From positions 1 to 21,985 of IMG/VR virus record IMGVR_UViG_3300030906_000068: a DNA stretch of 21,985 nt; one strand, written 5' to 3'. Source of the stretch: a virus. The position numbers were made by a program, and so were the translations under genes. The notes under the pieces are model-generated. The model did not search any database, had not been told where the DNA came from, and worked only from the letters and a program-made list of their open reading frames with translations. Each line of letters starts with the position of its first letter. The first letter of the stretch is position 1. This document shows, in pieces, positions 1 through 6,479 of the stretch.

Positions 1-234
1 GCGGCGGTCCTGCTGCAGGGCAAGTTCGACGCCGAACCGCACCACGTCAAGACGGCGGTCGCCACGGCGAAGCTGCTGCTCGACGAGGTGCACGGCGCCC
101 CCGAGGCGCATGACGTTCCGGACGAAGGACTGGCGCCCGTCGACACAACCAAGGCGTCCGAAGGCGCCTTGGCGCCAGCGGCGCAAACCGACCTGAAGCC
201 CGACGCAGCGAAGGCCGACACGCCGCCGAAATAA
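1..234 (+). CDS. 3' end of an unidentified phage gene
   Basis: The reading frame is open from the first base and ends at TAA 232-234, giving the last 77 residues of a protein whose start is outside the window. The visible part begins with a helical stretch (VKTAVATAKLLLDEV) and continues as a low-complexity tail rich in Ala, Pro, Asp and Lys that ends TPPK. A flexible acidic/alanine-rich C-terminus is common in phage structural and scaffold-type proteins. The position just before the connector genes suggests a head gene, but no family can be named. Codon use and GC content match the neighbouring genes. Confidence 0.7.
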   Translation, partial: AAVLLQGKFDAEPHHVKTAVATAKLLLDEVHGAPEAHDVPDEGLAPVDTTKASEGALAPAAQTDLKPDAAKADTPPK

Positions 235-240
235 CCCCAT

Positions 241-321
241 CCGGGCCGACACCTGGACGAGACGTCAGCGCTGACCAGACAGACCCGGGTGTCGGCCCGG
301 GTCTGTCGCCCTCCCGACAGA
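241..321 (+). promoter_or_regulatory. Intergenic region with three competing hairpins
   Basis: Three perfect inverted repeats share arms and cannot all form together. Hairpin A pairs 241-253 with 288-300 (13 bp). Hairpin B pairs 278-289 with 296-307 (12 bp, 6-base loop). Hairpin C pairs 302-308 with 315-321 (7 bp, 6-base loop). A 12-base palindrome, GTCAGCGCTGAC, lies at 264-275 inside the loop of A. None is followed by a run of T, so a simple intrinsic terminator is unlikely. The region lies between the stop at 234 and the ATG at 335. An attenuator, an mRNA-stabilising or processing structure, or a protein-binding site would all fit. The structures are seen in the sequence; the function is inferred. 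Confidence 0.55.
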
Positions 322-322
322 G
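309..322 (+). repeat. 14-base direct repeat, copy 1, upstream of a start codon
   Basis: CCCTCCCGACAGAG occurs here, ending 12 bases before the ATG at 335, and again at 519-532, ending 10 bases before the ATG at 543. This copy also supplies the right arm of hairpin C (315-321). It may be a shared leader or ribosome-binding element. Confidence 0.6.
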
Positions 323-334
323 AAAGATTGAACG

Positions 335-499
335 ATGGAAAAGTCCTTCACGCTCACCCGCGCCGAAATTGTCGCTGCCTTCAAGGCGTGGCGCAAAGAC
401 GAGGTTGCCGGCAACTGTGGCGGCGACCTTGAGGACGTCGAGGCGAGCGCCGATGCCTTCCTCAAATACGCGGGGTTCGGCTCGGAAGAGCTGAAGTAG
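335..499 (+). CDS. Small acidic phage protein of unknown function
   Basis: This 54-residue reading frame starts at ATG 335 and ends at TAG 497-499. It encodes an N-terminal helix-like segment (LTRAEIVAAFKAWRKDEV), then an acidic stretch (GGDLEDVEAS) and a hydrophobic/aromatic end (AFLKYAGFGSEELK). The overall look is a small helical protein with an alpha-helical hairpin. It is preceded by a purine-rich stretch within and after the 14-base repeat and follows the hairpin region. I recognise no family. Evidence that it is real is the fit of base composition, the good leader and the matching leader of the next gene. The reverse-strand frame over the same bases is a shadow. Confidence 0.6.
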   Translation: MEKSFTLTRAEIVAAFKAWRKDEVAGNCGGDLEDVEASADAFLKYAGFGSEELK

Positions 500-518
500 C
501 CCAAACGAAATCCGCCAT

Positions 519-532
519 CCCTCCCGACAGAG
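519..532 (+). repeat. 14-base direct repeat, copy 2, upstream of a start codon
   Basis: Identical to 309-322. Its last bases run into AGAGG (530-534), a plausible ribosome-binding site about 8 bases before the ATG at 543. No hairpin partner is present here, unlike the first copy. Confidence 0.6.
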
Positions 533-542
533 GCTTCCCGAA

Positions 543-881
543 ATGAAATTTAAGTTCTACGTCGAACGCTCACGTCTAACCGGCATGGATCGGCTCGGCA
601 TCACGGTGAAAGACGCGCTCTCTCGGTCCGTCGTGCAACCGCTCCAATTCAAGGTGTTGGAGCCTGGCGCCATCATATCCGAAGCCGAAGCGTACGCGAT
701 ATCCGGCGGCTATGACGAAGACAACGTCAGAGACTTCTTGCAGGCTGCAGCAGACTGCGCCTGGGACGAGGGCGTTCGTCCGAGCCAGTCCAGGGATATG
801 ACTAACGAAGTCGCCGCCGTCCGATATCACCTCGAAGATATGCGCCGTCTCGCTTTTCCGGCAACGGGAGGTGCGAAATGA
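543..881 (+). CDS. Hypothetical phage protein, 112 aa
   Basis: The start is ATG 543, preceded by AGAGG at a suitable distance. The stop TGA 879-881 overlaps the next start as ATGA, indicating translational coupling. The N-terminal half (MKFKFYVERSR...) looks like beta strands. The C-terminal half is helical: a segment with WDEGVRPS near residues 73-80, then RYHLEDMRRLAF near 94-105. Similar 'WEEGxRP...HLEDMR' endings occur in many small phage proteins of unknown function, as I recall them, but I cannot assign a role. Its first part is less GC-rich than the flanking genes, which could mean a later acquisition. A function linked to the downstream modification enzyme is possible because of the coupling. 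Confidence 0.75.
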   Translation: MKFKFYVERSRLTGMDRLGITVKDALSRSVVQPLQFKVLEPGAIISEAEAYAISGGYDEDNVRDFLQAAADCAWDEGVRPSQSRDMTNEVAAVRYHLEDMRRLAFPATGGAK

Positions 882-2047
882 GCGGCCGCGCGATCAAACT
901 CGACCTGGGCGCCGGCGATATCTCGCCGCCCGGCTACATTCCACTCGGCCACAGCCACGGCACCGAGATCTTCCCGCTGCCCTATCGCGACAACAGCGTC
1001 GACGAGATCCGCGCCAGCCACGTGCTTGAGCACTTCCCGCACGCCCAGCTGCCCGCGGTCCTGGCCGACTGGGTGCGGGTGCTCAAGACAGGCGGCGTGC
1101 TGCGCATCGCCGTGCCCGACTTTGCCAAGATCGCCGCCGGCTATCTCGAAGGCGCCGTCCAGCCGACCGAAGGTTACGTCATGGGCGGCCAGAGCGCGCC
1201 CGACGACTTTCACTGCTCGATCTTCGATGTGGACAAGCTGAAGACGTTGTTGCACGGCGCCGGCCTGATCCTGTTGCGGCCGTGGTCGTCGGGTATCGGT
1301 GACTGCGCCGACTATCCGATATCGCTGAACCTCGAAGGCTCGAAGCCGTGCGTGCCGGAATTACGCGTCTCGGGCGCGATGAGCGTGCCGCGTCTCGGCT
1401 TCATGGACAACATGTTCTGCGCCATGGAAGCTGTCCTGGCACTGCACATCAAGTTCCGCAAGCACGGGGGCGCCTTCTGGGGCCAGTCCCTGAGCAACGT
1501 CTTCGAGCGCATCCTGGAAGAAGACCAGGCCGACCTCATCCTGACCGTCGACTACGACTCGATCTTCACGCCGAAGCAGCTGGCGACGCTGGTCCAGCTG
1601 ATGATGCTGCATCCCGAGATCGACGCCCTGGCGCCGCTGCAATCGTCGCGGCACCTCGAGACAACGCTGTTCACCGTGCGCGGCGAGGACGGCAACGAGC
1701 CGGTCATTAGCCGCGACGACCTGGCGGCCGATACGTTCAAGGTCCATACCGCCCATTTCGGCCTGACCCTGATCCGGGCCGACAAGCTTCGCGCGCTGCC
1801 CAGGCCGTGGTTCCATTCGGTGCCGTCGCCGGCGGGCGAATGGCGCGACGGCGACGGCCATATCGACGAGGACATCCAGTTCTGGCGCAAGTGGGAAGAG
1901 GCGGGGAACTCGCTGCACATCGCGCCGCGGGTTGCCATCGGTCATGCCGAACTGATGTGTCGGTGGCCGGACGTCAACCTTGAAACCTTCTACGGCTCGA
2001 TGACGGATTTTCAGAACAAGGGCCTTCCCGAAGGCCTGTGGCAATAA
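878..2047 (+). CDS. Fused SAM methyltransferase-like and glycosyltransferase-like protein
   Basis: The protein has 389 residues and two apparent enzyme domains. Residues 5-155 resemble a class I SAM-dependent methyltransferase: KLDLGAGD (7-14) fits the SAM-binding glycine loop, SHVLEHFP (47-54) fits the family's EH motif, and WVRVLKTGGVLRIAVPDF (65-82) fits motifs III/post-III. The acidic residue usual at the end of strand 2 seems to be Gly (YIPLG, 20-24). Residues 160-389 resemble a GT-A glycosyltransferase, with DYDSIF (225-230) as the metal-binding DxD, AHFGLTLIR (292-300), and HIDEDIQFW (328-336) as the acceptor/catalytic region. The start at 878 overlaps the previous stop. The substrate is unknown; modification of virion proteins, DNA, or host surface sugars is possible. 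Domain calls rest on motif reading only. Confidence 0.75.
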   Translation: MSGRAIKLDLGAGDISPPGYIPLGHSHGTEIFPLPYRDNSVDEIRASHVLEHFPHAQLPAVLADWVRVLKTGGVLRIAVPDFAKIAAGYLEGAVQPTEGYVMGGQSAPDDFHCSIFDVDKLKTLLHGAGLILLRPWSSGIGDCADYPISLNLEGSKPCVPELRVSGAMSVPRLGFMDNMFCAMEAVLALHIKFRKHGGAFWGQSLSNVFERILEEDQADLILTVDYDSIFTPKQLATLVQLMMLHPEIDALAPLQSSRHLETTLFTVRGEDGNEPVISRDDLAADTFKVHTAHFGLTLIRADKLRALPRPWFHSVPSPAGEWRDGDGHIDEDIQFWRKWEEAGNSLHIAPRVAIGHAELMCRWPDVNLETFYGSMTDFQNKGLPEGLWQ

Positions 2048-2068
2048 GCGACCAGCGGGAGCGCGGAC

Positions 2069-2962
2069 TTGAGCACTGATGTTGTGACGACCGTGCTGGC
2101 GCCGGCGGCGACCTATAACCTGACCGATCTGGCGACGGTGCGGATCGAATTGAGTATCAAGGCCACCGACACGTCGAACGACGCCTGGCTGGCCGGCGCC
2201 ATCGCCCGGATGTCGCAGGCGGTGATGACGTACACCAACCGCGTCTTCGCGCCGGAGACGGTCCAGGACGTGATCGACATCCGCCGCTGGCGCTCGCGCG
2301 TCCCGCTCGATGCGACAGCGCTGCAACTGAGCCGCTGGCCGATCCTGGCGGTCACCTCGGTGATTCAGACGCTCGAGGACGGCGCCACGACGCTGGTCCT
2401 GGTCGCGGGCACAGACTTTCGCATCGACGCCAAGAACGGGCGCCTGATCCGCCTCGACAGTACGACCGGCCGGGAGAAGATTTGGGAACCGTTCCTCGTC
2501 GTCGCGATCTATTCGGCCGGTTTCGGCGCGGCCGTGACGGAAACGCACACGGTTCCGGCCACGCCTTACAAGGTCGTCGTCGCCGGGTCGGCGATCTTTT
2601 CCTGCGACCAGCTCGTGACCTATGCAAACGGGACGGCGTTGACGCCGGTCGCTGCCAACCCGGCCCAGGGCCAATACACGGTCGCGGCGGGGACCTACAC
2701 CTTCGCCGCGGCCGATCTCGGCCAGGCCTTGACGTTCAACTATTGCACGGCCGCGCTGCCGGGCGACGTCGTCGACGCGGTGATCGAGCTGATGACGACG
2801 CGATTTCGCGCCAAGGGCCGCGACGGCAACCTGATCCAGCGCGACCAGCCGAACCTCGGCACCGAGCGCTATTGGTTCGGCTCCGCGCCGGGCCAGAAAG
2901 GGCCGTTCCCGCCAGATATCGCGGCGACGCTCGACTACTACCATTCCCCTGTCGTCGGCTGA
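2069..2962 (+). CDS. Head-tail adaptor (gp6/gp8-like) with inserted beta module
   Basis: This protein is probably the connector ring between portal and neck. The start is TTG 2069, with GGGAG about 8 bases upstream. Residues 17-150 have the usual adaptor pattern: a helical N-terminus with LAGAIARMSQAVMTYTNRVF (41-60), then the strand-rich region with WPILAVTSV and LVLVAGTDFRID (109-120) and IYSAGFG (147-153). The C-terminal helix (DVVDAVIELMTTRFRAK, 233-249) is also typical. Between them, residues about 156-228 form an extra, strand-rich segment with YTVAAGTYTFAAADLG (203-218), and a near copy of this motif occurs in the major tail protein at 5350-6105. At 297 residues it is longer than typical members, mainly because of this insert. 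The order before neck and tail genes agrees with the role. Confidence 0.75.
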   Translation: MSTDVVTTVLAPAATYNLTDLATVRIELSIKATDTSNDAWLAGAIARMSQAVMTYTNRVFAPETVQDVIDIRRWRSRVPLDATALQLSRWPILAVTSVIQTLEDGATTLVLVAGTDFRIDAKNGRLIRLDSTTGREKIWEPFLVVAIYSAGFGAAVTETHTVPATPYKVVVAGSAIFSCDQLVTYANGTALTPVAANPAQGQYTVAAGTYTFAAADLGQALTFNYCTAALPGDVVDAVIELMTTRFRAKGRDGNLIQRDQPNLGTERYWFGSAPGQKGPFPPDIAATLDYYHSPVVG

Positions 2963-2977
2963 ACGGAGGCTGAAACC

Positions 2978-3262
2978 ATGACCGAAGCCAATAAGGCGCG
3001 CGTTATCGCCGCCCAACACGCCATGCAGTCCGGCGTCGCGCACGAGCTTCATATCAACGATGCGGCGAGTCCGAAGCATCTGCGCGTCGGTGTCAATTCC
3101 GCGATCGTCCAGGATAGCGCGCTCGCGCTGCTGCTGATTTCGAAAGGCGTGATCACCGAGGAAGAATATTGGGAATCGCAGGCCAACGCCTTCGAGGACG
3201 AAAAGGCCCTCTATGAAGCGCGCCTGTCCGAGCATTTCGGCACAAAGATCGTGCTCGCATGA
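2978..3262 (+). CDS. Hypothetical phage protein, 94 aa
   Basis: It starts at ATG 2978 with GGAGG (2965-2969) upstream and ends with TGA 3260-3262, overlapping the next start as ATGA. The sequence has a central hydrophobic helix (SALALLLISKGVI, about 46-58), followed by a very acidic helix with EEEYWESQANAFEDEKALYEARL. It has no cysteine and no signal peptide. I do not recognise the family. It sits between the adaptor and neck genes, where phages often encode small connector or accessory proteins. The strong ribosome-binding site and coupling make it a convincing gene. Confidence 0.75.
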   Translation: MTEANKARVIAAQHAMQSGVAHELHINDAASPKHLRVGVNSAIVQDSALALLLISKGVITEEEYWESQANAFEDEKALYEARLSEHFGTKIVLA

Positions 3263-3483
3263 GTGCCGCCGACGACATCGTTGAAGCCTTTCACCGGCTC
3301 AAGGCGGAGAACAGCAAGCTTAAAGCCGAAAACCGCAAGCTGAGAATTCGAAATCGCGAGCTTGGGAAAGTCGCGAAGGTCGCTCAGGCAGACGTTGAAT
3401 TCCTTAGCGCGGAGCTCGATCGACGTCCCCCGCGCAATCATCTTCCGAATGGCGTTTATTTCCAAGATGCCACAGAGACGTGA
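3259..3483 (+). CDS. Small coiled-coil protein
   Basis: This gene encodes 74 residues. Residues 8-50 form a strongly predicted coiled coil with heptad-like repeats (FHRLKAENSKLKAENRKLRI, then RNRELGK), rich in Lys, Glu, Asn and Leu like a short leucine zipper. The C-terminus is basic and Pro-rich (RRPPRNHLPNGVYF). It is translationally coupled to the upstream gene by ATGA at 3259-3262. The base composition is less GC-rich than the tail genes. A basic zipper could bind nucleic acid or oligomerise a partner, but nothing points to a specific function. Confidence 0.65.
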   Translation: MSAADDIVEAFHRLKAENSKLKAENRKLRIRNRELGKVAKVAQADVEFLSAELDRRPPRNHLPNGVYFQDATET

Positions 3484-3563
3484 CCATTCCGCCCAGGGAG
3501 CGCCCCTCAGCTGCGAAGGGTGCTCAATGAGAGACCTGATTCCGCCAACCTAAGGGTGATCCG

Positions 3564-3953
3564 GTGACCGATATCGTCAAATCGTTCCGCGACAAGCTCG
3601 GCCTGGGCCCGTCGAAGGCCGACCGGTCGAAGGTGACGCTGACCGACGGCTCACCCGTCACGCCGGATCATCGCGAGATTCGCGCTGATGGCCAGCAGAA
3701 GGCCTATGTCGTCCTGTCGGAAGCTGAACGCTCAAAAGGCTTCGTGCGGCCCTACCGCGACGCCTATCGCCACGCAACTTGCGGAAAGATTACGACGATG
3801 GGCCGCCCCCTGGCCGAGACCTATGCGCGCGATCCGTATTTCTACAGCGGCACGTTCTGCGCCGTCTGTCGCAAGCACTTCCCGGTGGGCGAAGACGGCG
3901 AGTTCACCTGGTACGAGATGGACGGCACCGAAGGCCCGAAGGTCGGGACGTAG
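3564..3953 (+). CDS. Putative zinc-binding small protein in the neck region
   Basis: The protein has 129 residues and starts at GTG 3564, with AAGGG 3552-3556 as ribosome-binding site. The C-terminal half carries H70, C73, C99, C102 and H105 (HATCG ... FCAVCRKHF), a spacing suited to a treble-clef or zinc-ribbon-like site. Aromatic and acidic residues follow (PVGEDGEFTWYEMDGTE). The N-terminal half is polar and has no clear domain. It lies between the adaptor and the gp10-like neck protein, where other phages encode the head-closure (stopper) protein; no other stopper candidate is obvious. Zinc binding is inferred from the ligand pattern, and the role is unknown. Confidence 0.7.
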   Translation: MTDIVKSFRDKLGLGPSKADRSKVTLTDGSPVTPDHREIRADGQQKAYVVLSEAERSKGFVRPYRDAYRHATCGKITTMGRPLAETYARDPYFYSGTFCAVCRKHFPVGEDGEFTWYEMDGTEGPKVGT

Positions 3954-3959
3954 CGATCC

Positions 3960-4463
3960 ATGGACTCCATCCATATCGATCTCGCCGGCGTGCGCCAGGT
4001 CGGCTTGCGCTTCGACGAGTTCCCCAACGCGCTCTATGCCGACCTGAAGCGGGAAATCGACAGCCTGTCGGTCGAGCTTTACGCCCGGGTCCAGGCGGCG
4101 ACGCCCAGCCTGACCGGCCAGTTGCGCAGCCAGGAACGGCTGCGCCTGTTCACCGACCCGAACCGCATCACCGGCTATATCGACGTCGAGGGCGGCAAGG
4201 GATCGCAGGACTTCGCCAAGGCTGCGGCGCTGGAATACGGCGCGCACAAGCCGACCAAGGTCAAGGCCCACAGCATGGGCCTCGATCACTACTGGTCGAA
4301 GATGCTGGCCGCGCCGGAAACGGTGCTGGTCGAAGCCTATAACCGCACGCCCGATATCGCCGAGGCGGCCTTCGAGCGCGGCCCTCTGGCGGCGATGCAG
4401 CCCGAAATCGTCGGCCGCCTCAACGCCGTCGTCGAGAAAGCCGTTGCTGAGGCGAACGCCTGA
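3960..4463 (+). CDS. HK97 gp10-like neck/tail component
   Basis: The 167-residue protein starts at ATG 3960, six bases after the previous stop, with only a weak purine-rich site upstream. It matches the HK97 gp10-like pattern: an N-terminal helical region that ends near PSLTGQLRSQ (about 49-58; the family motif is 'TG.L..S'), then a strand-rich centre with GYIDVEGGKG and AAALEYGAH, and a C-terminal helix. Members sit between adaptor and terminator genes and are annotated as minor neck or tail components. The order here (adaptor, gp10-like, terminator, tube) agrees. Sequence similarity is recognised by pattern only. Confidence 0.7.
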   Translation: MDSIHIDLAGVRQVGLRFDEFPNALYADLKREIDSLSVELYARVQAATPSLTGQLRSQERLRLFTDPNRITGYIDVEGGKGSQDFAKAAALEYGAHKPTKVKAHSMGLDHYWSKMLAAPETVLVEAYNRTPDIAEAAFERGPLAAMQPEIVGRLNAVVEKAVAEANA

Positions 4464-4473
4464 GGATCCGGGA

Positions 4474-5112
4474 ATGAACATCGATTTCGAGACGCCGATG
4501 GCGGCGCTGCTGGCGTGGTGGCAAGCCAAGTGCACCATCGCGCTGACGGCCGATGCGACGGAGGCGTCGGCGACCTTGTCGAATGTCAGCACCTTTACCG
4601 GCCTGTTCGAGGGACTGCCGGTCACCGGACCCGGCGTCGTCGAGGGCGCGACCATTCTGACACTGGATCCCGGCGCCTCGGAGATCGTCCTTTCCGACCT
4701 GGTCGGCGCCGATGTGACCGACGGCGCGTTCCAGGCGGGATTTCAGACCGTCGACCGGCGCGTGCAGCACTGGGACGATTGCACGGCCCAGCCGGCGCTG
4801 TTCCTGCGCCGCATCGGGGCGACCGACGATGAGGACCGCGACAGCGGCTACATCATCACCACGCTCGAATGCGAGGCGTGGATCGAATGCAAAAGCGGCC
4901 AGAATCCCGACGTCGTGCCCGACACCGGCCTGACCGCCCTGAACCGCCTGGTCCGGCAAAGCATGGCCTATGACGACCCTGGCGGCGACAACCGCTTCAC
5001 CATCGCCGGCCAGGTCTATTGGGCCCGCATCGCCGGCCGCTCGGACGCATCGCCTGGCGACCAGGGGCCGCAAGCCCTCGAAAAGATGCCTGTCCGCATC
5101 ACGCTGCCCTGA
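4474..5112 (+). CDS. Tail terminator (tail completion) with inserted beta domain
   Basis: It probably caps the tail tube and joins it to the neck. I chose ATG 4474 (212 residues), which has TGAGGA and GGGA upstream. A TTG 30 bases earlier lies inside the previous gene and is less likely. The C-terminal two thirds carry terminator features: QPALFLRRIG (106-115), a strand ending in LECEAWIEC (131-139), DTGLTALNRLVRQS (150-163), then the FTIAGQVYWARIAGR strand (175-189) and MPVRITLP at the end. Residues about 21-90 look like an added beta-rich domain (FEGLPVTGPGVVEGATILTL), of a type seen in tail fibres ('GxxVxGxGIxxGTxI'). It directly precedes a small gene and the tube protein, as expected. Confidence 0.7.
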   Translation: MNIDFETPMAALLAWWQAKCTIALTADATEASATLSNVSTFTGLFEGLPVTGPGVVEGATILTLDPGASEIVLSDLVGADVTDGAFQAGFQTVDRRVQHWDDCTAQPALFLRRIGATDDEDRDSGYIITTLECEAWIECKSGQNPDVVPDTGLTALNRLVRQSMAYDDPGGDNRFTIAGQVYWARIAGRSDASPGDQGPQALEKMPVRITLP

Positions 5113-5124
5113 GGAGGGCCTGCC

Positions 5125-5331
5125 ATGACACCCGCCGAAATCGTCAACGCCTGGTTCCAGGAGCGCCTGCGCGGCGGTCCACTGGGCCGCGATACCGAGG
5201 CCTTCAACCAGGTCAACGCCGCGTTGCCCGACCTGATCGCGCGGCTAACGCCCCCGGCGGCGCCCGCGCCTGAACCGGAAACGCCGCCCGCGCCACCCGC
5301 ACCCGCCGTCGACCTCGACCGCGCCGTCTAA
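5125..5331 (+). CDS. Small Pro/Ala-rich protein, unknown function
   Basis: This gene encodes 68 residues. It starts at ATG 5125 with a strong GAGGAGG ribosome-binding site about 7 bases upstream. The first 40 residues are predicted helical (EIVNAWFQERLRGG, AFNQVNAALPDLIARL) and the rest is a Pro/Ala linker ending VDLDRAV. It lies between the terminator and the tail tube genes with gaps of 12 and 18 bases. No family is recognised. The strong Shine-Dalgarno site supports translation. Confidence 0.6.
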   Translation: MTPAEIVNAWFQERLRGGPLGRDTEAFNQVNAALPDLIARLTPPAAPAPEPETPPAPPAPAVDLDRAV

Positions 5332-5349
5332 CCCGAAAGGACACCGTAA

Positions 5350-6105
5350 ATGACCGTCCAAGCCCTCAAGCCGACCTTCGGCGCCGGCCGCGTTTTCGCG
5401 ACCGCCAATATCGCCAACCCGACGCCGGCGCGTGCCCTGGTGCCGCAGTCGCAGTCGATCGATTTTAAGCGCAAGACCGAAAGCCTGTTCGGTGAAGGCC
5501 AATTGGCCGTTGCCGTCGGCGCCGGTGAAATGGACGTGACCGGCAAGGTCGAATACGGCGCGGCCAATGCGCGAATCTTCGCCGACATCATGTTCGGCGA
5601 TGGCTCGACGACCGGCCAGTACCTGGAAGCGGACGGCGAAGCCGGGACGATCGCCGCGACGACGCCCTTCATTGTGACCGTGGCCAATTCCGTCACCTGG
5701 CTGTTCGACCTGGGCGTCGTTTATGGTCCGACGCAGGCCAAGATGACCTGCGTTGCATCGGGGCCGGTGGCGGGCAAGTCCTACACGGTGGCGGCCGGCG
5801 TCTATACCTTCGCCTCCGCCGACGAGGGCGTGGCCGTGGCGATCTCCTATGGCTATTCGGTGTCGACGGCGGGCGAGACCATCTCGCTGACCAACCAGCC
5901 GCAGGGTCTGATCGGCAGCTTCCAGGCCGTCCATGTGCTGCCGTGGGGGACCGCCCAGGACATGTTCGTCTTCAATTCGTGCATCGCCGGCAGCGCCGGC
6001 GTGTCGATGAAGAAGAGCGGCTTCGCCAGCAATACGCTCGACTATACGGCCTGCGCCAACAGCAACGGCGTGCTCGGCACCGCGACCTTCGCCAACGCCG
6101 CGTAA
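5350..6105 (+). CDS. Major tail (tube) protein with inserted beta module
   Basis: This 251-residue protein has the size and position of a siphophage tail tube subunit, after the terminator and before the chaperones. The start ATG 5350 has AAAGGA (5336-5341) upstream. The first 85 residues resemble tail tube proteins (FKRKTESLFGEGQLAV, MDVTGKVEYG, IFADIMFG), and the end has FQAVHVLPW and an N/S/T-rich strand region. Residues about 122-172 hold an inserted segment with YTVAAGVYTFASADEG (145-160) and AISYGYS, nearly the same as in the adaptor at 2069-2962. Such inserts often sit on the outside of the tube. Tail tube identity is by context and pattern. Confidence 0.75.
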   Translation: MTVQALKPTFGAGRVFATANIANPTPARALVPQSQSIDFKRKTESLFGEGQLAVAVGAGEMDVTGKVEYGAANARIFADIMFGDGSTTGQYLEADGEAGTIAATTPFIVTVANSVTWLFDLGVVYGPTQAKMTCVASGPVAGKSYTVAAGVYTFASADEGVAVAISYGYSVSTAGETISLTNQPQGLIGSFQAVHVLPWGTAQDMFVFNSCIAGSAGVSMKKSGFASNTLDYTACANSNGVLGTATFANAA

Positions 6106-6110
6106 ATCCG

Positions 6111-6479
6111 GTGACCGACGACGAACGGCGCGCGCTGGGGCAACGAAGGCGGCTGGTGTTCGGCAACATCGCCAACGGCGTGCCCACGCCGCAGATCATG
6201 GTCGACCTTCAGCTGTCTCAGCTGGAGGTCGACCAGGCGCGCCAGTTCGTCGCTAAGAAGATCACGCAATATCTGGTGCAGCGCCGCCAGCCGACCATCG
6301 CCTGCAATGACATGGGCGCCATTCGTGCCAACCGCGGCCGCCTGTTGGCCGTCCTTCAGCGGATGGGCAATATCGACCTGTCGACCGACCTGATCCTCGA
6401 CATCAAAATCCAGGATATCGACGCCCATGCGGGCACGATTGCCGACATCAATCACAGCATGCAAAAGGCCTATAAATGA
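6111..6479 (+). CDS. Small helix-turn-helix-like phage protein
   Basis: I chose GTG 6111 (122 residues). A longer frame reaching back to 5943 lies inside the tube gene and is rejected. The stop at 6477-6479 overlaps the chaperone start by ATGA. Residues 18-50 have a helix-turn-helix-like layout (FGNIANGVPTPQIMVDLQLS, then QLEVDQARQFVAKKI), similar to small families annotated as hypothetical in phage tail modules. The rest is helical with RANRGRLLAVLQRMGNIDL. DNA binding is possible but unproved. A protein at this place could also be an extra tail assembly factor. Confidence 0.65.
   Translation: MTDDERRALGQRRRLVFGNIANGVPTPQIMVDLQLSQLEVDQARQFVAKKITQYLVQRRQPTIACNDMGAIRANRGRLLAVLQRMGNIDLSTDLILDIKIQDIDAHAGTIADINHSMQKAYK

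Noticed and set aside
265-504. 79-residue open frame on the minus strand
   Set aside because: It is antisense to the 54-residue gene and covers the hairpin region; Ser/Ala/Arg-rich shadow without ribosome-binding site.
1361-3235. 624-residue open frame on the minus strand
   Set aside because: It runs antisense to the fusion enzyme, adaptor and the following gene. Its product is Arg/Gly/Asp-rich with no motifs, as expected for a shadow frame in GC-rich DNA.
3484-3563. 80-base gap that could hold a tiny gene
   Set aside because: Only an 8-codon frame (3528-3554) and no ribosome-binding site support it; it serves as the leader of the next gene.
4444-4473. Upstream TTG start for the tail terminator
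   Set aside because: It lies inside the gp10-like gene and adds ten residues (MLRRTPEDPG) without family resemblance; ATG 4474 has purine-rich sites before it.
3732-4655. 307-residue open frame on the minus strand
   Set aside because: It is antisense to the Cys/His protein, gp10-like and terminator genes, all of which have better support.
5943-6110. N-terminal extension of the helix-turn-helix-like gene
   Set aside because: The extension lies wholly inside the tail tube gene and is Arg-rich; GTG 6111 right after the tube stop fits better.
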